Shown here: positions 1 through 17,194 of the stretch, piece after piece
Layout of the letters: every line of letters starts with the position of its first letter
Position numbering within the stretch: the stretch's first letter is position 1
NCBI GenBank assembly: GCA_000310025.1
Contig: FN648594.1
Span: 116,897 to 134,090 of the forward strand
DNA length: 17,194 nucleotides
Direction: 5' to 3'
From: Ectocarpus siliculosus
Taxonomy: Eukaryota; Sar; Phaeophyceae; Ectocarpales; Ectocarpaceae
The notes under the pieces: model-generated
The model's database searches: none
Told to the model about the DNA's origin: nothing
What the model saw: only the letters and a program-made list of their open reading frames with translations
Made by a program: the position numbers and the translations under genes

Positions 1-341
1 GGTCCTTTGGGGAGGGGGGGGGCGGAGACATATACCCATCCATATATCCCAGGGTTTTCTCTGCTGAGGCCTCGCGGTGCCTTGGCGTCCCGCTCTCGCA
101 TGGTGTGCATCATCATCACCACTCACTGGCGCTGCTGGCGCTGTGGAGCTGTGGAGATCCCCGGGAGATGGCAGACACCCCGCACACAACAAGGTCATCT
201 TCGCCATCTTCGCATGCAACACCAGGAGCAGCCGCCAGTCGCCCGTGTGGCCGATTGGTTTAGTCGAAAACGTGACCCTACAACAAGAAGACCAAGGCTA
301 CGAGTAGATTTGCGAGACTATCTATGTTCCCTGTCGTGCAG
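1..341. other. Unassigned 5' edge of window
   Basis: No gene can be supported here. The stretch starts with a G-rich run (about 9-26) and has open reading in two + frames, but neither translation resembles a known family. It could hold an intron or the penultimate exon of the gene whose possible last exon starts at 342. Confidence 0.4.
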
Positions 342-451
342 TGCTAGAAGAGGAGGCGGCAAGGGCAAGTTTGCAAGGCAGGCGGTTCATTCAATGTGTG
401 AAGCTGGTCAATGACCTGTTCCAATCGAATTGGACTGATTTCGTGCTTTGA
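342..451 (+). CDS. Possible terminal exon of an upstream gene (unrecognised)
   Basis: After a plausible 3' splice site (pyrimidine-rich stretch ending in gtgcag at 336-341), a + frame runs from the cta codon at 344 to a TGA at 449-451. It encodes about 35 residues, starting LEEEAARASLQG and ending SNWTDFVL. The peptide has mixed charge, a short amphipathic look and non-repetitive codon use, so it could be the C-terminal exon of a gene lying mostly left of the window. The exon would begin with a split codon. An in-frame TAG at 305-307 means the coding sequence cannot continue upstream without splicing. I do not recognise the family, and chance is a serious alternative at this length. Confidence 0.22.
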
Positions 452-1178
452 TCGATACTACTATTTATTCATGTACTCCTTTGGTTTGGTAGATATTAGG
501 CGCTACGAGAACTAGGCTGCTTGTTTCCGTGTGTTCCTCCTGTAGTAGTAGCTCGGCTGGGTGAGTTTGGACCGGCATCGATGACGAGGACGTAGATGCA
601 GAACGGGTAACAACGAGGAGAGTGAGGCACGTTTGCCATCCATCTACTACTGCAACCTCATATAGATGGTGTAATTTTCGACGATTCACTGTATTTTTTA
701 TTTTTTCGAATTTCTTCTCCCTCCAGAGCGGGGGGGGGTGGCCTATTTGCTATGTTTCCGGAGTTGTTTCCCGCGTGTACCCTTGAATGGGTAGTCTTGC
801 TGTGTGTGTATTTAGTTTTCTTAATGATCTACCCTGCCTGGATCTGGGGATTCAGTTGCTTCAAGAATGGAGTTGACTGCCCGGGTCGCTGAACCTTGCA
901 GAAAGTCGCTTGTTGCCTAAGATTCCCTGTGGCCTACTTCTCTAGAGGGAACACAGGTTCGCAGGGGTCATGTCCACGCGTCCAATGCTGCATGTCAAGT
1001 ACCAAAGGCGTCTCACTCTGCGCATCCCCATTCGTGTATTGTTTGCGTATCCCCGATTTCTCGCCGCCATCCCCTGCCCTCGCTGCACCACCCGCACTTC
1101 CACTCTTGTCCGCACACACAATCATCAACACCCCACCAAGCCCCACCCCATCCACTCACACACCACCCTAGCACCATC
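452..1178 (+). other. 5' flank and probable leader of the TPI gene
   Basis: No coding sequence is supported. The last ~100 bases before the TPI start codon (about 1075-1178) are strongly A/C-rich and G-poor, as expected for an untranslated leader. The ATG at 1179 sits in a good context, with A at -3 and G at +4. No TATA box is evident. An ATG at 970 opens a frame that overlaps the TPI start out of frame, so transcription probably begins downstream of 970. A run of nine G residues lies near 730-738. Confidence 0.45.
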
Positions 1179-9757
<8,579 letters not shown>

Positions 9758-12700
9758 AACCCGTCGCCACGGAGTATCTTGCTCACGTCCACCCGCTGTA
9801 ACCATTGGCCCGTTCGTTGGTCGAGTAGATGTTGTTCCGGGCCAGTGGGCTCCGGAATCTTCTTGCCCGGTTTATGGTTCGTGACGGAGAGGATTGGGCA
9901 TCCCGGCAACCGGTTAGGAGCCTTGGTTGGCCGGTTTGAATCGATTTGTTTGGGTTGTCCTTGCGTACTGTAATAGTTTAGTCTGTCCGGGGACGACAAC
10001 GCCGTTGTTGTCACCTGTTTTTTTTTTTTTTTGAAGTGTTTTCGGTCGGGGGGCCGGCCGTTCGTTGTTGCTCGCGGGGTTCGCCGCAGGCGCAGGTGGT
10101 TCGCCCCCCTGATCGACCGACCTCTTTGATTGGTGTTGTGGGTTGGATTGGATTGTGTCGAACGTATACGCCTGTTTAATCGCGAGCCAGAATGTGGACT
10201 GTTGAATGGCTCTGGAGAGACTTGTCATCAGCATGCCGTAAGCTGTAGCGGTCCTACCTTCGCTGTGAAGTGTTTAGGGAAAGGGCGGTGGGCGAACGCG
10301 TTGTCACAGCGAACCGTTGATCTGTGGGAGTTTCGCGCGGTGGGATAGATGTCTGTTGATCAGCGGTCGCTATGATACGTCTCACGCATAGGATTGGCTT
10401 TCTCTGTAGGTGGTACAGGTTAAAAGCTGATGATGCGGTTGATTGCCGGAAGCTGCACGGTTCATGCGTGTGCCATGGTCGACACTCCCCCTTGCTGATG
10501 GTGGCCGTTGGCACATACCAGGTACTTCTTATCGAAGAGCCGCAACAGGCAAAAAATGGTACGATGGAGGCTGTGGGTGGGGGTGAAATCTCTTTTGTCT
10601 CCTCTTTCCTTCACGTGACCATGGTTTTACTTTGTGTTGTCGTTCTGGGGTAGAAATCGTGTCACATGGGAAGTAACGGCTGTCACGCGGGCACCTGTTC
10701 TCGTATCACGCGGCGACGGACAGAATAGGGCAGAATCACACAAGTAGGATAACCTGGTGTATCGCCAGGGGCGTCGTTTTCATAGCAGCCCTGCTGTGCA
10801 CACCCTGTGCATTCTGTTGGCTGTTTCAATACGGAAACCCCGTGCCATGCTTGTTCTGGCAGCAGGGCGGTCGCGCGACTCGACAATCCAGACTAGAGTT
10901 GGTTTTGGTGCTTCATACCATACGTATTCTTGGGTGTTCCCTGCTGCCGTAACCCCGCAATTGCTGTTAGTGCCCCGTCAGTTGAAGCTGAGAACGCGGT
11001 GCCGCTCAATCCTTAAGACGACTAAAACCAACCTGTGCCTGTCACTCTCCAGGCCGACGTACGTTTGGGCGAACTACCCGTGTCCTGGAACGGGGTTCCG
11101 CCACGAACAGGGTGCTGAGGTCGCCGTTTTTGCTGACGCGTCTGTGCTCTAACAGTAGATATCTTCACGCGTTGTGGAGATTTGGTAGGCATGTCTGCAT
11201 GTTAGTTGGCTCCTACGTTGACCGCGACACCGTGTATACCGATGCGGATGGTGTGTCGATATCTTGGTTGTCTCTCTCCCGAGGTTAATTGACCAGTTGC
11301 TCGACGTCACGTTGCGCGTTCGAATCGTAAGCAGCGGAGACGGGGAAAGAATCACCTCAACGCAAAAGTAAACTCTCAAACGGTGCCGGCCGACAGTACA
11401 GCAGATTTGGTGCTGGTCTCTGCGCCACTTTGCGAGTGTGCGCACTCAAGCGTGCCGTTAACCTTCGACACACAGCATTTCTGTGCCACTGCGGTATCGG
11501 CGAGCTCTCCTTTGCACCAGGGAATTGTCGATTACTCCACCGAGGCGTCGAAAATACAAGATACAATACAAAACATGTCGTGTCATGTGATGGTCTGAAC
11601 GGCGGGCAGCGGCTGGCACTGCTCCATGAGGGCAGAAGACAAGCATCCATCATGGATGGACTCGTCGGCGGCTCTCTGACCAAAGACATCCCCGCGCTTG
11701 GAATAATATCCAAATGGAGATACAGCAATCCTGCGAGAGATTGGTCAGACGTGGTGGGCGTGTTGGGGTTGTACCGTTGCTCATGGTGAATGGAATCATG
11801 ATCCTTCTCCCCCCGGCCTCTCTTTCAGCTCCAAATCCAGTTTCGTATCCAAGTTGATGCGTGCGAGAGGGCCAGCGACGTCATTTGGTGCATGGTCTCG
11901 GCAAAAACAACTCTAATAGCATGCTGCGGCGCATTTCTCTCTCCCGGTACCCTTTCCACCGCGAGTCCCTTTTACCCTGTAATGTTCACCTAATATTTGG
12001 AGTAATCCATCTCGTCACGTTGATGGCATCGTGTGAAATCTTCACACCACAAAAATCAACCGGTATGTTGCATATGTTCTTTACCGGTCTTCGTTGCCAT
12101 AATCTGCTTTTTACGGAATCGTACGTTCTTGCATGCAGACCTTGATTCCACGGCAATTCGGCTCTTTCATTTCTACAATAATAGTGGTCGCACAGAGAGA
12201 TCACCATATGACTTGCATACGTCAAAACAATCGCAAAACGACGAACATTCTCCGAAGGCGACATACAGCAGTGTGCGTTCCAGACATTTCCAGAATGTAG
12301 TCTACCAGACTGACCTCCTAGACTACCAACTTCCCGCACACACCAACGTACACACGACCGTCTACGGCACTGTCAACAGCCTGATATGACCGCTAAAATA
12401 CTCACATCATCGTGTCGCTTGGGTCGCGATCAAAGCTCAACTGGACACGTTAAAAATGTTTCAGCCCTCAAACGCTTGGTTGCTGGGTGGTGTGCGAAAT
12501 ACACAGTGAAGAATAGCTCCCCTGAACAGGGCTTCGGAAACATCTATACACAAAATCGACCTCCAAACAACCCCTCTTTCAAGATCATGGTTACACACGT
12601 AAGACCTTGGCATGCCTTGAGTGAAGATGAACATTGACTAAACCGGAATTCGAAACGCCACTGCTAACTGTGATAAGACTGAAGAACTCCTAGAACAACA

Positions 12701-13122
12701 AGGACAGCCCTACCCCCCCCTGTCGTGTCTTATACCTCCATGAAAACACCCCAGGGATCTCAGATCACACACCAACTCAAGCTCGGGGTTGAGGTACGTA
12801 GAAACATTTCACTCCGTGTTCCGGAGAAGTGGGGGATATCTCACACCGAACTTCATCGGTAGCTTTTGTCTACACTCGATAGCCAAGGAGGGTGCCGTTG
12901 CGGCGTTGGATTGACCTCGTCGAGAGCCTTCCTCGCTCGCATCGACCGGTTTTCGCACCCGTCGAGCAATCAAGCTCTGAAAGTCAGCCTAGGGTGTGTG
13001 CGATCACTCTCACTATTCAAGTACTTGCTGCTTTTGTCGCTGTGTTTGTGTTCGTCAGGTCTCCTTCTTTTCTCGTCGTGGAACAATGATCCCCACCGCG
13101 ATTGGTCGAAGACGGCGCAACC
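9758..13122. other. Intergenic region between convergent genes
   Basis: About 3.4 kb that should contain the 3' untranslated region of TPI (from 9758) and, on the other strand, that of the Smr-domain gene (below 13123). I find no recognisable coding exon, tRNA or transposon protein on either strand. Open frames such as 10757-11152 (+), 11430-11789 (+) and 11357-11728 (-) give low-information peptides. A TGTAAT at 9969-9974 could be a polyadenylation signal, but that is a guess. A small hairpin followed by T15 lies at 9995-10032. Confidence 0.5.
9995..10032 (+). repeat. Small hairpin followed by a T15 run
   Basis: GACAAC (9995-10000) pairs with GTTGTC (10007-10012), and 15 consecutive T residues follow at 10018-10032. 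It lies about 240 bases past the TPI stop codon. It looks like a transcription terminator, but in a eukaryotic protein-coding setting it may only be a simple T tract, or an A-tail mark for something on the minus strand. Confidence 0.35.
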
Positions 13123-14253
13123 TTAACCCCATCCTCCTGTCGAGTGTTCCGACAGTTTTGCGAATTGGACGTCGATCGCCCCGACGTGGCCGGTGCTTTG
13201 ATCCGGTACCTTTCTGAAGAGATAACCGCGAATCAAGCAAAAGTTTTCCACCGCTGGCAAAAGACGCGCCTGTTTACGTGTTTCAAGTGCGGCAGTGCGT
13301 GCACGCACGGCCGGGTGGAGGGGGGCGTGTTCATGCCCGCACTCATCAGCGAATGCTGTTCGGTGTCGAAGCACTCGGGAGGTGTTCCGGATGGACAACA
13401 TACCGGAGTACAGCATCACCACTTGAGAAATTGGTAATGCAGAAAGTGAGCTGAATAAAACTCGAACAGTACGAACATAAACTACGGACGGGTGCAAAGT
13501 CAACAATCCTGGACTGCAACCAATGTCGTTGATGTTGGGAGACCCCACCGGAAATCACAAGCGAGGCGCGGGAGTTTATGGACGGGCACGTTCTGTACTG
13601 TTCGTAGATAGGGCGGGGCAACGACGGCGGACAAGGGTGTACTAAATTACTGAAGCAAACTGGGTACGGAAGCAGTACAGGACTTGACTCGGTCCTCCCG
13701 CCTCGCCATTAGTTCGATGTCTGTGGATAACACACAACACCTTCGTGAATAATCTGCCGGATTTTGGTCATTATCCCAACGCTCGATGGGCCCGATTCAC
13801 ACCTGTCCCTCATGTCTATGCGACGGTGTATCACGCATGCCTGCATATTTTCAAGAGATGAGGTCGACACGCTAGTTCTGAATCAGCTTGTGCAACACGC
13901 AAGAGACCAAAACGCTTTCGCCCTCCGCCGTCCGAGACGCACGTGCAGATTTGTCCTCGAAAAATAGCAAGCAACCAAGCGAAGGCAGACACTCGCGACC
14001 ACCGGCAGAAAACCACGTGCTGCAAGAAGCGCACGATTCGCCTTCCGACTTCGACCGGAGAGATCCCTCTCATCAGTGACACAAGCCTGGTGTTTACCTT
14101 GTTGGTGGGTCCCTTGCTGTGATGTCCCGTGCCGGTCAAGACTCTGACGCTGCACAGTCCCCTCTCCGCCAACGCTCCCATCTCCCTGTCCAGCACCTCG
14201 ACGGCCTCAGCCACGTGCAGGCCGTGAAGATCCAACGTTTTGCGCTGGAACAC
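13123..14253 (-). CDS. Smr-domain protein, last two exons (5' end unresolved)
   Basis: Two minus-strand exons join in phase 0 to give 100 residues ending in a stop. Exon A, 14253 to 14098 (52 codons), follows an acceptor gtgccacag and ends at donor gtaaac. It carries LDLHGL at its residues 7-12, then a helix rich in A/E, then VRVLTGTGHHS (36-46). Exon B, 13269 to 13123 (48 codons, TAA at 13125-13123), follows acceptor gtaaacag and reads ARLLPAVENF, RGYLF and TGHVGAIDV. Together these form the complete core of a Smr domain, with the family's D-x-H and TGxGxHS motifs. Smr domains (MutS2 C-terminus, NEDD4BP2, plant PPR-SMR proteins) bind or nick nucleic acids. The usual partners, DUF1771 or CUE, are not visible upstream, so further exons may lie beyond 14254. 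Alternatively, translation could start at an in-frame ATG at 14334 after an in-frame stop, giving a ~127-residue protein. Confidence 0.87.
13270..14097 (-). other. Intron splitting the Smr domain (828 bp)
   Basis: On the minus strand the donor is gtaaac (14097-14092) and the acceptor gtaaacag (ending at 13270). It is phase 0, like every TPI intron. It contains a 10-bp inverted repeat, CGAACAGTAC at 13463-13472 and its complement at 13595-13604. No coding sequence is seen. Confidence 0.85.
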
Positions 14254-15227
14254 CTGTGGCACAAAACAGGCGGCCGTCGTCGATCTCCACAGAGAAAAAA
14301 TCAAGTTTCCTGGTTTCGGCACTAGTCGCAGCATGAAGTCACGCCCATGTTACGGGGAACGCCTAAAATGTTTTACGTATTGCCCAGAATGCGGAACCAC
14401 TTTGGTGTGTACTCTGTACTGTTTTAGTCCTGCGCCAGCAGGATTGTGATAAATATGTCATTCACTTGGTTCATCCCGCACATCACGCATGCTAATGGCT
14501 GTGGTGACACGTGACGTGAAGCAGGCCGTACAGGACGGGACGACCAGCAGATGTAATCGCGGCAGAAAACTTGTGTGCGTTTGTCTTGTATTTCCTGCGA
14601 AGGTTTTTATGGTTCGGAATGCCTCCCCACGAAAAAGAGCCAGTCGCGGCGATTCTAGGTGTTGGGCACAGTGCCACGGATGCCTGGCGGTCCTCGATCA
14701 TTCGCGGTAGTGCCCCCATGGACCTCCTGCCAGCCTCTCAGAAGGAAGGATGAGAAAAGGATCGCGCGGCAGCCACCAGAGCAAGGTGTGCCCGAGCACC
14801 AACGACTTCGCAATGGCGCTAATAATACACAGGCTGTGTCGATGACATACCGACTGGGTGTGTGTCAATGAAGCACTACAATTTGAGTCATGGGCATTGG
14901 CAGTCTCGAATACCCAAGGCACGGCTCGTTCAATTACAGACCACGAACTAGCTGATCGTGACCGTGGAAGTTTCGGCCGCCCCAATATCTATGCTGCACC
15001 ACGCACGCCTTTCTTGCGTGTGTGATCTGATGTGCCCCTCCGCTTACTGAAAAATCTGTTTGTTCCTTTTTCACACACATGTGCTTGTTACGAGTGCCGC
15101 ACAATGTTGAAAGGAACACGATCGCATCCGCGCAACAATCAAGTCCTTGTGTTGATGACTGTTTCAACGCGCTTGTTTGGCGTTCTTGGTCGGTCGCCTT
15201 GTCATGAAGGCACTTGGTGTGATATTC
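14254..15227. other. Unassigned region upstream of the Smr exons
   Basis: Relative to the minus-strand Smr gene this is upstream: intron, 5' untranslated region or promoter. The 14 bases nearest exon A look like an intron end (ctgttttgtgccac). Open frames on the minus strand (14492-14719, 14698-14985) show no DUF1771, CUE or other domain I can recognise. Confidence 0.4.
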
Positions 15228-17194
15228 AGCGTCGCTCATGCCGAGAATCAGCCGGTGTCGAGCATGGTTAGCGTTGAGCATCAGTTGACGCCTAGTATCG
15301 ATGACGTCGAACATGTCGAGCACCAGTTGATTTCGAGCATATTTGACGTCTAGCATTGTTCAACGTCGACTATTGCTGACGCCAAACATCAGCTGATGTC
15401 GACCATGGTAGAGGTCGAGCACGAGTGACGTCGAGCATTGTTCATGTCCATGATGAAGCGTCGTGTATCAGGTTATTTCGAGCATCGTTAATGTCGAGAA
15501 TAGTTGACGGCGAGCACTGTTGATGTCGAGGGTAGCTGATGTCGAGCATCGTTGACGTCTTGACGTCGAGTGTCTTTGACGTTGATCATCGTGGAGGTTG
15601 AGCTTTGTTGGCGTCGATCATCTTGGCATCGAGCATTGGTGGCGTCGAAGATCGTTGAGGGTGAGGATCATTGGCGTCGAGGGTCGTTGAGAATGTTTGA
15701 GCATCGTTGACAGCAATCATCGAATTTGAGCATCGTTCATAGAAATCATCGCTGAGCACCGATAGCCATTGTTGGCGTTGAGGATCCTTGAGGGTGGGGA
15801 TCGTTAACGCCGAGGATCGTCAACGATCGTTAAGGGTGAGGGTCGCTTGAGTCAAGGATCGTTGCGTCGAGGATCGTTGCAACATTGATCACAATTAAGA
15901 GTGAGCATCGTTGGCGTCGAGGATCGTTTAGCATGTTTGAGCATCATTGACAGTAAGCACCGTTGTGCGCAGGTAAGCATCGTTAGCGTCGAGGATCGTT
16001 GGGGGTGAGGATAACTAAGGGTGAGGGTTGTTGGGGTAGGGGTCCTTGACGCCGTGGTTCGTCGGCGTCGATGATCGACGTAAACGGTCCCCACCTTCAA
16101 CGATCGTCGAGGACCGTTGACGAGGATCGTTGACGCGGAGGATCGTTGAGGGTTAGTATCGCTGGCGTCGAGGATCGTTGAGGGTCGTTAAGCGTGACGA
16201 TCGTAGTAGCCGGCGATCGTTGAAGCCGAGGATCGTTGACGCCGAGTTTCGTTGGCCTCGAGTATCGGCGTAAACGATCCCAACCTTCAATGAGGATCGT
16301 TGACGCGGAGGATCGTTGAAGGTGAGGATCGTTGAGGGTAAGTATCGTTGGCGTCAAGGATCATTGAGCATCTTTAAGGGTGAGGATAGTTGTCGCTGGG
16401 GGTCCGGATCGTTTACGCCGAGGATCGTGGACGCCAAGGATCATTGGCGTCGAGGATCGGGCTCAATGATCCTCACGTTCAATGATCCTCGAGGATCATT
16501 GAACGTGAGGATCATTGAACGTGAGGATCGTTGAGGGTGACGATCGTTGTAGCCGGTGATCGTTGACGCCGAGGTTGGCTGGCGTCGAGGATCGGATCGT
16601 CGAGGATCGTTGACGAGGATCGTTGACGGGGATCGTTGAGGGTGAGTATCGTTGGCATCGAGGATCATCAAGAACCTTTACAGGTGAGGGTTGTTGTCGC
16701 CGGGGATCGATGACGTCGAGGATCGGCGTCAACGATCCTCACTCTCAACGATCCTCGAGGGTCGTTGGCGAAAGTCGTTGAGGGTAAGGATCGTGGAGGG
16801 TGAGGATTGTTGAGGGTGAGGACCGTTGTCGCCGGGGATCGTTGACGCAAAGGATCGTTGACGCCAAGGGCGTCGACGCCAACGATGCTCACCCTCAACG
16901 ATCGAGGCGGAGCATGGTCGAAGGTGAGAATTGTTGAGGGTGAGTATCGTCGGCGTTGAGGATCGTTCTTCATCTTTGAGGGTACGGATGATTGTCACCG
17001 GGGATCGTTGATGCCGAGGATCGTTGACGCTGGAGATCGTTGGCATCGAGGGGTCAACGATCCTCGCCCTCAACGATCCTCGAGGATCTTCAGCGCCGAG
17101 AATCGTTGAGGGTGAGGATCGTTGACGTCGAGCATTGTCGATATCGAGTATCATTGTGGATCGGGCATCGTTATTGCCGAGGATCGTTGGTATC
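15228..17194. repeat. Degenerate 16-bp minisatellite with inverted units, running off the window
   Basis: About 1.97 kb is built from a 16-base unit close to GAGGATCGTTGACGCC, with a common variant GAGGATCGTTGAGGGT. The left edge (about 15228-15650) is more diverged and prefers GAGCATCGTTGACGTC, the same unit with one main substitution. From about 16080 onward, short blocks in inverted orientation (CAACGATCCTC) occur at 16086-16108, 16272-16292, 16463-16490, 16728-16756, 16877-16906 and 17053-17081. The reverse-complement unit contains no stop codon in any frame, which explains long minus-strand open frames here that are not genes. The array continues past the window end. Confidence 0.93.
16463..16518. 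repeat. Perfect 56-bp palindrome inside the minisatellite
   Basis: The two 28-base arms (16463-16490 and 16491-16518) are exact reverse complements with no spacer, centred on CTC|GAG. The arms are themselves made of repeat units. The next outward pair (16462 with 16519) mismatches. Confidence 0.95.

Noticed and set aside
9995-10032. Hairpin plus T15 read as a bacterial-type terminator
   Set aside because: The window is clearly eukaryotic (spliced genes), so a rho-independent terminator is not expected; kept only as a repeat.
13102-13437. 111-codon plus-strand frame with a coding-like appearance
   Set aside because: It is the antisense shadow of the Smr-domain exon at 13123-13269, which has a clear family match and splice sites.
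15852-17154. Several minus-strand open frames with repetitive peptides (RSSPSTILTLNDP-like)
   Set aside because: They are translations of the minisatellite. Its reverse-complement unit has no stop codon in any frame and 16 is not a multiple of 3, so long repetitive frames arise automatically.

Overview
This is a stretch of eukaryotic nuclear DNA. One protein is broken into nine short exons separated by long GT-AG introns (337 to 2736 bases), and a second gene on the opposite strand is also spliced. The many short exons, introns averaging just under 1 kb, T/C-rich 3' splice regions and G/C-ending codons would suit a stramenopile such as a brown alga (Ectocarpus-like). That placement is inference: nothing in the window names the organism.

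Layout. Positions 1-1178 are flanking DNA, with one weak candidate for the last exon of an upstream gene (342-451) and an A/C-rich leader just before the first ATG. Positions 1179-9757 on the + strand hold a complete triosephosphate isomerase gene: 9 exons, 257 residues, all 8 introns in phase 0, all catalytic residues present, no targeting extension, so probably the cytosolic glycolytic enzyme. Its introns carry a decayed copy of the start of exon 6 with its own splice acceptor, a short telomere-like tract, a TTGTGATG repeat running into an acceptor, and scattered copies of an 8-mer (CTACAGTA), two of which bound a possible miniature transposon. Positions 9758-13122 are a 3.4 kb intergenic stretch between convergent genes with no convincing coding sequence. 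Positions 13123-14253 on the - strand carry the last two exons of a Smr-domain protein (nucleic-acid-binding or nuclease-type fold); its 5' end is not resolved. Positions 14254-15227 have no identified gene. From about 15228 to the window end lies a degenerate minisatellite with a 16-bp unit. It shows a looser higher-order arrangement of about 130-190 bp, in which pairs of inverted units recur, including one perfect 56-bp palindrome.

The two genes are unrelated in function and simply converge. I see no operon, CRISPR array, phage, toxin or defence system. The most unusual items are the palindrome-bearing minisatellite and the duplicated pseudo-exon in the isomerase gene.
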